64,000 bases of DNA. Source: Comamonas terrae (lineage in GTDB: Bacteria; Pseudomonadota; Gammaproteobacteria; Burkholderiales; Burkholderiaceae_C). Both the position numbers and the translations under genes were made by a program. This document shows, one piece after another, positions 51,770 to 60,754 of the stretch. The first letter of the stretch is position 1; every line of letters begins with the position of its first letter. The notes beneath the pieces were generated by a model. It was not told the origin of the DNA. It saw only the letters and a program-made list of their open reading frames with translations, and did no database searches. The stretch spans positions 32,096-96,095 of the forward strand of contig NZ_BCNT01000016.1 of assembly GCF_001544075.1 (NCBI RefSeq), written 5' to 3'.

Positions 51770-53127
51770 ATCTGCGCGACATGATCCAGGGCGCCTGGGC
51801 GCTCGAGCCAGCAATGCTGCGCGAGATCCAGGCCATCTACGAGACCCATCTGCGCGGCGAGAAGATCGACATTCCGGCGGTCGAGGCGCGCCTGGGCCGG
51901 CCCCTGGCCAGCGAACAGCAGGACTACACCGTCGACTCCGGTGGTGTGGCCGTCCTGCAGCTGTCCGGCGTCATGGCACCCAAGGCCAACCTGTTTGCGC
52001 GCGTCTCCGGTGGCATCAGCACCCAGCTGGCCGCCAGGCAGGTCGAAAGCGCCATGGTGGACCAGCGCGTCAAGGGCATGGTGCTCGTGCTCAACTCCCC
52101 CGGCGGCAACGTGCTGGGCGTGCCCGAATTCGCTCAGACCATTTTTGAGGCATCCGCCCAGAAACCACTGGTCGTCTTTTCCGACGAGCAGATCCTGAGC
52201 GCCGGCTACTGGTCGGCCAGCGCGGCCAATGCCATCTACATCAGCTCCAACGTGGTGACTGTCGGCTCCATCGGTGTGGTCATGGACCGCACCTACGAGC
52301 CAGGCGCGGCAAAGCGCCAGGAATCGGTGGCTGCGGGCAAATACAAGCGCATGGTCAATGCCGCCGAGCCCTTGTCCAAGGAAGCCCGGGCCGAGGTGCA
52401 AGCCGACGTGGACTACGTCTACACCCTGTTCGTCGACGACGTGGCGCGCTTCCGTGGCGCTACCAGCGAGCAGGTTCTCGAACACATGGCCGACGGCCGT
52501 GTCTTCCGCGGTCAGAACGCAATCAACGCAGGCCTGGTGGACGGTGTTTCCACCCTGGACGACCTGGTTGCCCGCATGGCCGCAGATCCCTCCCAGTTCG
52601 CCAAGCGCCGCAAGGCCGTCTTTGCGCTGGGCTCTCCCTCGTCCCCAAGCGCCGGTGCTGCGCCCAAAGACTCAACCCCCGACCGTGAGGAAAAAACCAT
52701 GGCTGACAACACTCAGCAAGCCCCCATCACGCGTGCGTCTTTCGAGCAGGACCACGCCCCTCTGTTTGCCCAGCTGCAAGCCGAATTCACCGCCCTGGGC
52801 GCCAAGCAAGAGCGCGAGCGCATCCAGGCCGTGCTGGCCGTGGGCGATGGCCTGCCGGGCCATGACGAACTGCTGCAGGGCCTGGCCTTCGACGGCAAGA
52901 CCTCTGCCGAAGCGGCCGGCATGGCCGTCCTGCAGGCCGAAAAGACCGCCCGCGCCGCCGCCGTGGCAGCGCACCGCGAAGAAGCGCCCCCGGCGCAAAA
53001 GCCCAGCACCGCCCCCGCCAACGGGGCCAAGACCGAGGACGAGAAGGTTGCAGAAGCCCAGGCCTTCGCCAAAGAAAAAGGCGTTTCGCTGGTCGCGGCA
53101 TTGAAGGAACTGGGCTACGCCCGCTGA
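51766..53127 (+). CDS. S49-family head maturation protease with C-terminal scaffold
   Basis: 453-residue lambda gpC-like protein. The protease domain (about 55-270) has SPGGNVLGVP and the nucleophile Ser in ILSAGYWSASAANAIY (S145), with a downstream KYKRMVNAAEPLSKEA that can supply the general-base Lys. Residues 312-453 are helical and Ala/Glu-rich, as in a scaffold. An internal in-frame start at 52699 encodes that part alone. It lies between portal and decoration genes, exactly as C and Nu3 in lambda. Confidence 0.9.
   Translation: MNLRDMIQGAWALEPAMLREIQAIYETHLRGEKIDIPAVEARLGRPLASEQQDYTVDSGGVAVLQLSGVMAPKANLFARVSGGISTQLAARQVESAMVDQRVKGMVLVLNSPGGNVLGVPEFAQTIFEASAQKPLVVFSDEQILSAGYWSASAANAIYISSNVVTVGSIGVVMDRTYEPGAAKRQESVAAGKYKRMVNAAEPLSKEARAEVQADVDYVYTLFVDDVARFRGATSEQVLEHMADGRVFRGQNAINAGLVDGVSTLDDLVARMAADPSQFAKRRKAVFALGSPSSPSAGAAPKDSTPDREEKTMADNTQQAPITRASFEQDHAPLFAQLQAEFTALGAKQERERIQAVLAVGDGLPGHDELLQGLAFDGKTSAEAAGMAVLQAEKTARAAAVAAHREEAPPAQKPSTAPANGAKTEDEKVAEAQAFAKEKGVSLVAALKELGYAR
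52699..53127 (+). CDS. Capsid scaffold protein, nested (Nu3-like, 142 aa)
   Basis: In-frame ATG 52699 within the protease gene, preceded by GTGAGG at 52685-52690 with an eight-base spacer. The product (MADNTQQAPITRASFEQDHA onward) is the helical, charged C-terminal part of the protease polyprotein. Lambda makes Nu3 the same way from gene C. The site and the sharp domain boundary (a Ser/Pro/Ala linker just before it) support independent translation. Confidence 0.72.
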   Translation: MADNTQQAPITRASFEQDHAPLFAQLQAEFTALGAKQERERIQAVLAVGDGLPGHDELLQGLAFDGKTSAEAAGMAVLQAEKTARAAAVAAHREEAPPAQKPSTAPANGAKTEDEKVAEAQAFAKEKGVSLVAALKELGYAR

Positions 53128-53155
53128 TCCGTAATCCACCCATAGGAGTCAAGCC

Positions 53156-53515
53156 ATGATGCTGTCCTGCATTCCCATTCTCACCCTCACGGTGCCCGCC
53201 GATGGCGCCCTGGCGGCTGAGCGTTTCGTCACCAAGGCCGGCGCCTATCCCGCGGCCGGCGGCACGGTCTTCGGTGTCGGCCGCACCAGTGCGCGCGCCA
53301 AGGGCGATCTGGTCCCCGTCGATGTGCTGGGCACCACCATCGTCGAAGCCGGCGCCGCCATTACCGACGATGCCCCGCTCATGGTCGACGCGGAGGGTCG
53401 TGTCGTGCCCCTCACGGCCGGCAAGGTCGGCGTGGCCAGGGCCATGGGCGCCGCTGCTGCCGCCGGCGACCGTATCGAAGTGCTGCTCACCCCGTCTGCC
53501 GTCCTGGTGGCCTGA
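53156..53515 (+). CDS. Capsid decoration protein, DUF2190-like (119 aa)
   Basis: ATG 53156 with AGGAG at 53144-53148. Beta-rich protein with AAERFVTKAGAYPAAGGTVF GVGRT and VARAMGAAAAAGDRIEVLLT, the pattern of DUF2190/capsid cement proteins that bind the capsid exterior after expansion. It takes the place of lambda gpD between scaffold and capsid genes. Confidence 0.8.
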   Translation: MMLSCIPILTLTVPADGALAAERFVTKAGAYPAAGGTVFGVGRTSARAKGDLVPVDVLGTTIVEAGAAITDDAPLMVDAEGRVVPLTAGKVGVARAMGAAAAAGDRIEVLLTPSAVLVA

Positions 53516-53551
53516 GCACCGCTCCCCATCACCCCATAACCGGAGAATTCC

Positions 53552-54496
53552 ATGCCCCAAATGGCCCCCAATGAAGCCGCAGTCATCGATCCCATCCTCA
53601 CTGCGGTCGCCCGCGGCTACGGCTCGCCCAATGCCAAGATTGCCGACATCCTGTTTCCCCGCGTCGATGTGACCAGCCGCTCCGGCACGATCATCGTGTT
53701 TCCGCCCGATGCCTTCCAGCTCGTGAACTCGGCCCGCGCGCCTGGTGCAAACACGAAGCGCATCCGCCTGGGCTACGGCAAGGGCAAATACTCCCTGGTG
53801 GATCACGCCCTGGAAGGCGAGGTGCCCATCGAAACCGAGGAAGAGGCTCAGACCGTGCCTGGCATCGATCTGGGCAGCCACGCCGTCAATACCGTGCAGG
53901 ATGTCATGGGCAACGAGCGCGAGAAGCTGGCGGCAGATTTGGCGCTCAATCCAGCCAACTATGACAACGATCACAAGGTGATTCTGTCGTCTACCGATTT
54001 CTGGACGAATTCCGCCAGCAATCCTTTCGAGGTCTTGAATGAAGGTCGTGAGGCCATTCGCAAGAGCACCGGCAAGAAGCCCAACGTACTGACGCTGAGC
54101 CCCAAGGCCTTGCTCGCCCTGCGCAATCACCCGAAGGTCATGGACCGCATCAGCATCACTGTGGATCGTGTGCCGGCCAGCATCGAGCAGCTGCAGCGCC
54201 TGTTCGAGATCGAGCGCATTGTCGAAGGCGAGGCAACTTACCACGACGGCAAGGAATTCCAGGATATGTGGGGCCTGGACGCCATCCTGGCCTTCACGGT
54301 GCCCAAGCCCCAGCAGCAGCGCGGCTCTCCCAACTACGGCTACACCTACCAGCTCAAGGATCGGCCCAACGTCGAACAGCCGTACTACGAGCGCAACCCC
54401 AGGACCTGGTTCTACCCGGTCAATGACGCCTATCAGCCTGAACTGGTCGGCGCCTCGGCCGGTTTCCTGATCCAGAACGCAGGCAAGGGAGCGTAA
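53552..54496 (+). CDS. Major capsid protein
   Basis: 314-residue coat protein. ADILFPRVDVTSRSGTIIVF, IETEEEAQTVPGIDLGSHAV and MDRISITVDRVPASIEQLQR are typical of the gpE-type HK97-fold capsids, as is EFQDMWGLDAILAF. The gene order decoration protein then capsid matches lambda D-E. It has GGAGA 10-14 bases upstream (53542-53546 region). Confidence 0.9.
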   Translation: MPQMAPNEAAVIDPILTAVARGYGSPNAKIADILFPRVDVTSRSGTIIVFPPDAFQLVNSARAPGANTKRIRLGYGKGKYSLVDHALEGEVPIETEEEAQTVPGIDLGSHAVNTVQDVMGNEREKLAADLALNPANYDNDHKVILSSTDFWTNSASNPFEVLNEGREAIRKSTGKKPNVLTLSPKALLALRNHPKVMDRISITVDRVPASIEQLQRLFEIERIVEGEATYHDGKEFQDMWGLDAILAFTVPKPQQQRGSPNYGYTYQLKDRPNVEQPYYERNPRTWFYPVNDAYQPELVGASAGFLIQNAGKGA

Positions 54497-54498
54497 CC

Positions 54499-54951
54499 AT
54501 GGCAAGGTACACAGTCAAAAGCGTAGTGATACGCGACGGCAAGCGTGTTCCCACCGGCGCAACGCTGGAGCTGACAGCAAGGGAGGCCGAGGATCTGGGC
54601 GCAGCGGTGCAGATCTTGCAGCCCTCGTCCGAAGAGCTGCAGGCAGAAGACGCAGCAGATGCTCGCCTCAAGGCCGAGATACGTGCGCGTGAAGAAGCCA
54701 TATCCCGCGCCGAAGCTGCCAAGAGTGAACTCATCGAGCTTCGCAGCCGCTTCGAGACCGAGATCCGCACGCGCGAAGAGGCGCTGGCGGCAGCCGTAGC
54801 CCGTGCCGAAGCGGCCGAGAAGGCGCTGGCGGAAGCCACTGCCCCTGCCAAGGCAGCCGAGAAGGTGCCGGAGCCCGCACCGGCCCAGGCCGATGCCGCG
54901 GCCCCGCAGGACGCCAAGGCCGGCAAGGGCAAGACGGGTTCGCTGGTCTGA
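54499..54951 (+). CDS. Coiled-coil head-region protein (150 aa)
   Basis: After a short beta-like start (YTVKSVVIRDGKRVPTGATL) residues 50-125 form one long coiled coil rich in Ala, Glu and Arg; the tail is Ala/Pro/Lys-rich. It stands between capsid and joining genes where lambda has FI, a packaging-assisting protein with a similar charged coiled-coil build. Assignment as an FI analogue is by position and composition only. Confidence 0.6.
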   Translation: MARYTVKSVVIRDGKRVPTGATLELTAREAEDLGAAVQILQPSSEELQAEDAADARLKAEIRAREEAISRAEAAKSELIELRSRFETEIRTREEALAAAVARAEAAEKALAEATAPAKAAEKVPEPAPAQADAAAPQDAKAGKGKTGSLV

Positions 54952-55286
54952 TGCTCGACCTCGACCACGACATGCAGGCCGTCTTCTACTGCTCGGATTT
55001 CGCCATGCGCTTCAAGCGCTTGCGGGCCGGCGTAGAAGATCTGGTGCTGCAGGGCATCATCGGCGTGACCGATGCCGAGGCCCTGGAAGGGCATGCGTCG
55101 ACAGTCTCGCGCACCCTCCAGTGCCCGGCCACGGTGGACATGCGCCCCGATGACGTCCTGCAGCTGCTGGAGGCCGCCCCGCAGCTCGGCATGGCCGAAG
55201 GCGAGCGCTTCCGCGTTCTCGATGTACCGGAGCGCATCAACGACGGTGCCGAGCAAGTGGTGCTGCTGGGGAGTGCCTGGTCATGA
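54951..55286 (+). CDS. Head-tail joining protein (111 aa)
   Basis: Its ATG overlaps the preceding stop by one base. The sequence (DDVLQLLEAAPQLGMAEGER, VLDVPERINDGAEQVVLLGS) fits a small beta-barrel like lambda gpFII, which binds the portal complex and forms the tail docking site. The position between capsid and tail terminator genes is the same as FII. Confidence 0.65.
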   Translation: MLDLDHDMQAVFYCSDFAMRFKRLRAGVEDLVLQGIIGVTDAEALEGHASTVSRTLQCPATVDMRPDDVLQLLEAAPQLGMAEGERFRVLDVPERINDGAEQVVLLGSAWS

Positions 55287-55741
55287 CGCAGTCGGCTGAC
55301 AAGTTCCCCCGGGGCGTCCCGTTCGAGATGGGCCAGATCCTGATCGAGGCGCTGCGCAAAGATCCCGAGCTGGCCGGCGCCAAGGTGCTGGACAACCCCG
55401 AGCGCGCTAGCGACCTGCAGGACGGCCCGCGCATCGTCTTCCTCGAGGACCAGCGCGACACGCCCCTGGAGCAGCCCGGTCAGCTGCAGCAGCGCATCTA
55501 CCACTTCAGCGTAGGCGTCATCGCCCGCACGCAACTCGCCAGGGCGCAAGCCCACGGCGACTACCGTCTGGTCAAGCGCATCCTGCGCAATCGCTGCATG
55601 CCGCTGATCACGGCGGCCGGCATTCGACTTGACGGCTTAGGCTTGCAAGAGGGGGCGGTGCATTACCGCCTTGAAAACATCGACGTCGGGGGCTCCCTGG
55701 TCCTGGGCGCCTTCACTATCCAGTACCGCGATCCGAGCTGA
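55283..55741 (+). CDS. Tail terminator/minor tail protein U-like (152 aa)
   Basis: Overlaps the joining gene by four bases. GQILIEALRKDPELAGAKVL, GPRIVFLEDQRDTPLEQPGQ and IYHFSVGVIARTQLARAQAH look like a tail-terminator fold (gpU-like alpha/beta). A terminator-like hairpin follows before the tail tube gene. Assignment rests on order and size. Confidence 0.65.
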   Translation: MTQSADKFPRGVPFEMGQILIEALRKDPELAGAKVLDNPERASDLQDGPRIVFLEDQRDTPLEQPGQLQQRIYHFSVGVIARTQLARAQAHGDYRLVKRILRNRCMPLITAAGIRLDGLGLQEGAVHYRLENIDVGGSLVLGAFTIQYRDPS

Positions 55742-55763
55742 CCCTCGGAATTTGTTTCACCCG

Positions 55764-55793
55764 CCCGCCCGTGACAACACCGGCGGGTTTTTT
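55764..55793 (+). terminator. Internal terminator/attenuator before tail tube gene
   Basis: CCCGCC (55764-55769) and GGCGGG (55782-55787) with a 12-base loop are followed by TTTTTT. It lies within the late operon, so it would need antitermination or serves to separate head from tail expression. Confidence 0.65.
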
Positions 55794-55812
55794 GTTTCTG
55801 AGAGGAATAGCA

Positions 55813-56595
55813 ATGTCTGCTACCAATACCGCACGTGCCATTCTGGGCGCCGGCCTGGTGACCCTCAATCTGTGGGACACCACCAGGCAGGTCTATACCG
55901 GCTTTGGCGATCCGCTGGACGCCGACAAGTTCGAGATCAAGCCCAACTTCGAGGAAAAAATCTCCGAGTCCCGGTCGCATCTTGACTACGGCCAGGCCCG
56001 GGCCTCGGTGGTGCTGCCCAAGCCCACCGAGCTGACCATCGAGCTGTCGGCGGCCAGCATGGAAGCGATGGCCATGCAGTTTCAGGGCATCGTGCAGGCG
56101 CTCACGCAAAGTGCCGGCAACCAGAATGCCACCGATTTCACTGTCACGTCCCTGGGGGTGTGGCTGTCGTTCGGCAAACGCAATCTGCACAGCGAGGGTT
56201 TTTCCATCACGAACGAAGGGGCCACCACCACCTTTGTCCTTGGTCAGCACTACGAAGTCAACTGGATGCGCGGCGAGATCCGCTTCCTGGCGGTCGATGG
56301 CGCGCCAGCCAAGGATGAAAAGGTCAAGATCGCGGCGAGCTGGAGCGCGGTCGACGGCAAGAAGATCCTGGGCGGCCGCGTCACCCAGGTGCGCTGCCAG
56401 GCCCGGTTCGACGGCCAGAACATGGTGGACGGCAGCCCCATGGAGGCCGATGTCTGGGAGTGCGTGCTGGGCGCCAACAATGGCTTCGACTTCCTGGGCG
56501 GGGATTTCTCTCCCACCACGCTGACCGGAAAGATCGTCACCCCGAAGGGCAAGACAGAGGGCTACGAGATCCGCTTCCCCGGCGTGACCGCGTAA
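55813..56595 (+). CDS. Phage tail tube protein (260 aa)
   Basis: ATG 55813 with AGAGG upstream. GLVTLNLWDTTRQVYTGFGD and LDYGQARASVVLPKPTELTI precede a beta-rich body with FLGGDFSPTTLTGKIVTPKG at the end. Size, beta content and position directly before the tape measure mark it as the major tail tube subunit. No G/GT-type chaperone genes follow it on the same strand. Confidence 0.72.
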   Translation: MSATNTARAILGAGLVTLNLWDTTRQVYTGFGDPLDADKFEIKPNFEEKISESRSHLDYGQARASVVLPKPTELTIELSAASMEAMAMQFQGIVQALTQSAGNQNATDFTVTSLGVWLSFGKRNLHSEGFSITNEGATTTFVLGQHYEVNWMRGEIRFLAVDGAPAKDEKVKIAASWSAVDGKKILGGRVTQVRCQARFDGQNMVDGSPMEADVWECVLGANNGFDFLGGDFSPTTLTGKIVTPKGKTEGYEIRFPGVTA

Positions 56596-56778
56596 TCAGC
56601 GCTTGGGTGCGGACGTCTGTACCAGCCCCATGAGCAGCAGCACGGGCCATCCCACCACCACGGTGGCGATGGCCCCGGCCCCCAGGGCCATCATGCGCTC
56701 GGAGTCCAGCAGCAGGCCCAGCAGGGCCAGCGGCAGGCCGGCGCAAACCAAGACAACACACCAGAAAAATCCCGACAT
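56596..56778 (-). CDS. Small two-helix membrane protein encoded against the late operon (60 aa)
   Basis: ATG at 56776-56778 has GGAG at 56784-56787 (complement) with a five-base spacer, a better site than many phage genes here. Two hydrophobic helices (about residues 4-24: FFWCVVLVCAGLPLALLGLL; and 30-52: GAGAIATVVVGWPVLLLMG) and a basic tail TSAPKR. Its stop abuts the tail tube stop and it fills the gap before the tape measure. It could be a holin-like or exclusion protein with its own promoter; no promoter was identified. Confidence 0.55.
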   Translation of the reverse strand: MSGFFWCVVLVCAGLPLALLGLLLDSERMMALGAGAIATVVVGWPVLLLMGLVQTSAPKR

Positions 56779-56797
56779 TTCGACTCCGAGGCAATAA

Positions 56798-59700
56798 ATG
56801 GCTGACCCCAAGATCAAATACGACATTGAGGCTGCAGTCAAGGGCGCGTCCGATGCCGACGCGCTGGCCACGGCCGTCAAGAATGTGGGCGACCTGCTCG
56901 AGGGCGATCTCAAGCAGGGCGCCCAGGAGGCAGCAGCCGCGCTCGAGGCGCTGGGCTCCAAGCAGCGGGCGCTTTCCAGTTTCGGAGATCTGCGCCGCGA
57001 AGTGCAGTCGCTTTCCACCGAGCTGGACGCCTCGACCAAGCACGTGGACAGCCTGGGCCGAGAGCTGGACACGGCTGCAGCCAAGACCAAGGAACTGGCG
57101 GCGGCCGAGGCCACTGCTGCCCAGGCGACGCAGGCCAGCCAGCAGGCGCTTGCCAGCAAGCGCGCCGCACTGCGCTCCCTGCGTGACGAAACCGGCTCCT
57201 CGGCCCGCCGTACCGACGAATACCGTGCCGCTGTCGACGGCCTGAAGCAGGGGATCTCGGCCGCATCGAAGGAGCTGAAGGAAAAGCAGCAGGCCCTGTC
57301 CCTTGCCGCCCGCGCCGCGCAGCAGGGCGTGAATGCGGAGGCTGCGCTGCGCAAGGAATACGAGCTGGCCATCGGCTCGGCCGCCAGGCTGTCTGGCCAG
57401 CTGCGCACCAAGAATGCCGCCCTGCAGGAATCGCGGTCTGCGCTGGAAAACATGGGTCTCAGTACCGCCAACCTGGCCCAGCAGGAAAAGGCCCTGCAGG
57501 CGGCTGTCGCCCAGCTGCGCGCCGAGGTCCTGGCCATGGTGCCGGCCTACCAGCAGGCCGCCAATGCCTCCACGGCATCCACCCAGGTCCAGGCGCAGAA
57601 CCAGCGCACGCTACGCGAGGGCATGACCTCCATCAGCGTCCAGCTGCAGCGTGTGCAGCAGATCGCCTCGGCCGCGCTGGCCGGCAGCTACTTCGGCGGC
57701 CTGATCAAGGACGTGGCCACCACGGCGGATGCCTTCAAGAATCTGGAGGACCGGGTCAAGCTCGCCACGGGTGCTGGACCGCAATTCGAGCGCTCCATGG
57801 CCGGCGTCGAGGCCGTGGCGCTCAAGACCTATACCAGCCTGGAGTCTACCGGCACGCTGTTCACGCGCCTCGCCAAGGCCTCGGAAGAGGGCGGCATGGC
57901 CGCAGAGCAGGCGCAGCGCCGTGCGCTGAGCCTGGCCACCACCATCAACCAGAGTACGCAGCTGGCCAGCAGCTCGGCCCAGTCCTCGGCCGCGGCCCTG
58001 CAGCAGCTGATCCAGGGCCTGCAGTCCGGTGTGCTGCGCGGCGAAGAATTCAACAGCGTCATGGAGCAGGCGCCTCGCCTGGCACAGGCCCTGGCCAACG
58101 GCCTGGGCGTCACCACGGGCGAGCTGCGCAAGCTGGCCGAGAGCGGCTTCCTGACGGCCGAGACCGTCATGCGGGCGCTGGAGAGCCAGTCCCAGACCGT
58201 GGCGCGGGAGTTCGAGAGCCTGCGCCCCACCGTGGGCCGTGCGCTTGAGAACCTCTCCACCCAGTGGTCCATCTACGTGGGCCAGGCCGACAAGGGGCTG
58301 ATCAGCACCGAGAATGCGGCCAAGGTCATCAACGCCCTGGGCAACAACCTGGATCTCGTGGTCAGCACGCTGACCGCGGCCGGCAAGGCCTGGGCGGCCA
58401 TCAAGATCTCCGGCCTGGTCGCGGATTTCACGCGCTGGGCCACGGCCACCTTGTCCGCCACGAAGGGGCTGGAGGCCAATACGGCCGCGGCCGGCCGCAA
58501 TACCGTGGCGCAGCAGGCCAATACCGCGGCCCATGCACAGAACACGGCGGCCCAGACGGCGAATACGGCCGCCACGGCGGCCAATACCGCGGCACGCGCC
58601 GCGAATGCCAAGGTCTGGGGCGAGATCGGGGCCTTTACGCGCGCGGCTGGAGCTGCGCAAGCCAACGTCAATAGTGCTGTCAACGCTGGCACGACGGCTA
58701 TCGTAGCCAAGACAGGTGCGCTTGGTACGTTAGGAAAAGGCTTGCTGGGTGCAACCAGGTTGTTGGGCGGCCCTGTGGGGTTGGTCGTAAATTTGGTTTT
58801 GTTCCGCGAGGAGCTGAAGCGTGGCACTCAAGCAGTCACAGACTGGGTCTTCAGTTTCACTCCTGCGGGTAAGCAGCTGCAGGCAGCTGAAAAAGCATTG
58901 CGTGATCAGGAGGCTGCGCTCAAGGCTAGTACCGAAGCAGCCAAGATCCACGCCGAGAGCATTCAGCGCAATGCGGCCCTTTACGATGCAGCCCGCAGCC
59001 GCATGTTCGACCTGGGCAAGGAAGCTACCGGCATGGTCGCCAAGTTCGACCAGCTGCGCCAGGGCGGCGACAGCGCAGCCGATGCCATCGCCAAGATCGG
59101 CAAGGACTTCGACCTCTCCAATGCTGCCGGCATCCGCAGCGCCACGGCCGTTCTGGACAAGCTGGTGGCTGATGGCAAGCTCGCCGCCGGCGAGTTCGAT
59201 GCGGCCTGGTCGACCATGCTGGCCGGACAGGACCTGGCCAAATTCGAGGTACTGGCGCGCCAGGCCTTCGCCAGTGCCGGCCGGGAAGCCGAGAAGCTGA
59301 GGCAGCAGATCGACGACGCGGTAGCCAAGGGAGCCCCGCCGGAGGTCGTCGCAGGCCTGCGTGAACGCCTGCAGGGCGCCATTGCCGCGGCCGGCCGCGA
59401 ATCCGAACGCTTGGGCGTCATGATGGACCAGTCGCTGCGCGAGGCCGTGCGCCGCACCGGCCTGGACTTTACCGACCTGCAGGGGCGCATCACGGCGATC
59501 TCGCGCTCCGCGATCAACGACCTGGACGCCGTGGTGGGGGGCCTCGACAGGCTCAAGGCCATGGGCGTCGACACCGGCCGCGTGCTGGAGGCCAGCTTTG
59601 TGAAGGCCATCAACACGGCCGACAGCGAGCAGGCGCTCACCGAGGTGACGAGCCGCGTCGAAGAGCTGCGGGGCAAGCTGGGCGAGCGCGTGGCCAATGG

Positions 59701-60751
59701 CCTGCTCGACCAGGCCAAGGATAAGCTCGATGCCCTGAAACAGGCCGCGGACGCCGCCAAGCCCGGCATCAACAGCCTGGCAGAGGCGCTCACGCAGCTG
59801 GGTGTGAAGACCGACCAGTCGCTCAAGGACGTGGCTGCCAAGTCCAAGGAAGCCTTCGATTTCGCGGCCGACTCGGGCAAGGCCAGTGCCCGCGAGCTGT
59901 CCGAGGCCTTCAAGAAAGCCGCCGAGGACGCGATTGCTGCCAACAAGGGCGTGGCGCCCGAGTGGGTCAAGGCGCAGGCGGCCGTGCGCGGCTGGCGCGT
60001 CGAGGTCGACCAGGCGGGCAAGGCCACGCTGGTGTCGGTCAACGACGCCAAGAAAGCGCTCGATGGCCTCAACGGATCTGCGGGCAATGTCGGCCGTGGC
60101 TTCGCCAGCATGCGCGACCAGGCCGTAGCGGCCCTGCAGGCCATGGGCATCGCGGCGGACCAGGTCTCCGAGAAAGTCCAGCGCCTGGTGCAGGACGGGC
60201 AGATGCTGACGGCCGCTTTCGAGCAGCGCAAGGAAAACTGGGGCCGCGAGATGGACGCCAGCAAGTTCATGAACCGGGGCAACACCAACCCGGTGGACCA
60301 GGTGCCCACGTTCAACAGCCGCGCCGAGGGCGAGGCCTGGTGGCAGGCCTGGACCGAGCGCTACCAGCGCGACAACCCCTTCAGCGTCAAGAGCGGCGGC
60401 CAGCTCGGCAACTACATGTACGACCTGACCAAGTTCGAGTTCGACCGGGAAATGGACGCCCTGGCCCAGCGCGAAGCCATGGAAAAGGCGAGGGCGGATG
60501 CTCAACGCGGCCAGGTCGGCGCTCCCGGCGGTACGGGTGGCACGGGCGGCAAGCCTGGCGCGCCGGCCCCTGCGCCGGCGCCGGCTCCTGGCGGTGGCGG
60601 CCAGCAGGTCGATCGCATCGTCAACCTCTATATCGGCAACAGCCAGGCCTATCCGGTGCCCACCAACCAGGCAGGGCAATGGGGCCTGGAGAGTGCCAGC
60701 CGTGAATTCATGCGGCAACTGGAGCTGGCGAAGCAGCAGACAGGACATTAA
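56798..60751 (+). CDS. Tail tape measure protein (1317 aa)
   Basis: Determines tail length and is ejected with the DNA. GAGG lies upstream of ATG 56798. Residues 1-260 are a long coiled coil; the tape-measure N-terminal signature follows at about 275-460 (SYFGGLIKDVATTADAFKNL, EEFNSVMEQAPRLAQALANG). Around residues 560-610 NTA-x4-type heptads repeat, then hydrophobic helices near 635-680, more coiled coil, and a Gly/Pro/Ala-rich stretch before the end. Length predicts a tail near 200 nm if about 1.5 angstrom per residue applies. Confidence 0.93.
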   Translation: MADPKIKYDIEAAVKGASDADALATAVKNVGDLLEGDLKQGAQEAAAALEALGSKQRALSSFGDLRREVQSLSTELDASTKHVDSLGRELDTAAAKTKELAAAEATAAQATQASQQALASKRAALRSLRDETGSSARRTDEYRAAVDGLKQGISAASKELKEKQQALSLAARAAQQGVNAEAALRKEYELAIGSAARLSGQLRTKNAALQESRSALENMGLSTANLAQQEKALQAAVAQLRAEVLAMVPAYQQAANASTASTQVQAQNQRTLREGMTSISVQLQRVQQIASAALAGSYFGGLIKDVATTADAFKNLEDRVKLATGAGPQFERSMAGVEAVALKTYTSLESTGTLFTRLAKASEEGGMAAEQAQRRALSLATTINQSTQLASSSAQSSAAALQQLIQGLQSGVLRGEEFNSVMEQAPRLAQALANGLGVTTGELRKLAESGFLTAETVMRALESQSQTVAREFESLRPTVGRALENLSTQWSIYVGQADKGLISTENAAKVINALGNNLDLVVSTLTAAGKAWAAIKISGLVADFTRWATATLSATKGLEANTAAAGRNTVAQQANTAAHAQNTAAQTANTAATAANTAARAANAKVWGEIGAFTRAAGAAQANVNSAVNAGTTAIVAKTGALGTLGKGLLGATRLLGGPVGLVVNLVLFREELKRGTQAVTDWVFSFTPAGKQLQAAEKALRDQEAALKASTEAAKIHAESIQRNAALYDAARSRMFDLGKEATGMVAKFDQLRQGGDSAADAIAKIGKDFDLSNAAGIRSATAVLDKLVADGKLAAGEFDAAWSTMLAGQDLAKFEVLARQAFASAGREAEKLRQQIDDAVAKGAPPEVVAGLRERLQGAIAAAGRESERLGVMMDQSLREAVRRTGLDFTDLQGRITAISRSAINDLDAVVGGLDRLKAMGVDTGRVLEASFVKAINTADSEQALTEVTSRVEELRGKLGERVANGLLDQAKDKLDALKQAADAAKPGINSLAEALTQLGVKTDQSLKDVAAKSKEAFDFAADSGKASARELSEAFKKAAEDAIAANKGVAPEWVKAQAAVRGWRVEVDQAGKATLVSVNDAKKALDGLNGSAGNVGRGFASMRDQAVAALQAMGIAADQVSEKVQRLVQDGQMLTAAFEQRKENWGREMDASKFMNRGNTNPVDQVPTFNSRAEGEAWWQAWTERYQRDNPFSVKSGGQLGNYMYDLTKFEFDREMDALAQREAMEKARADAQRGQVGAPGGTGGTGGKPGAPAPAPAPAPGGGGQQVDRIVNLYIGNSQAYPVPTNQAGQWGLESASREFMRQLELAKQQTGH

Positions 60752-60754
60752 ACG

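Noticed and set aside
56603..56797. Plus-strand 64-residue frame between tail tube and tape measure
   Set aside because: Ser/Pro/Thr-rich with no chaperone features; the opposite-strand frame has transmembrane helices and a better ribosome binding site.
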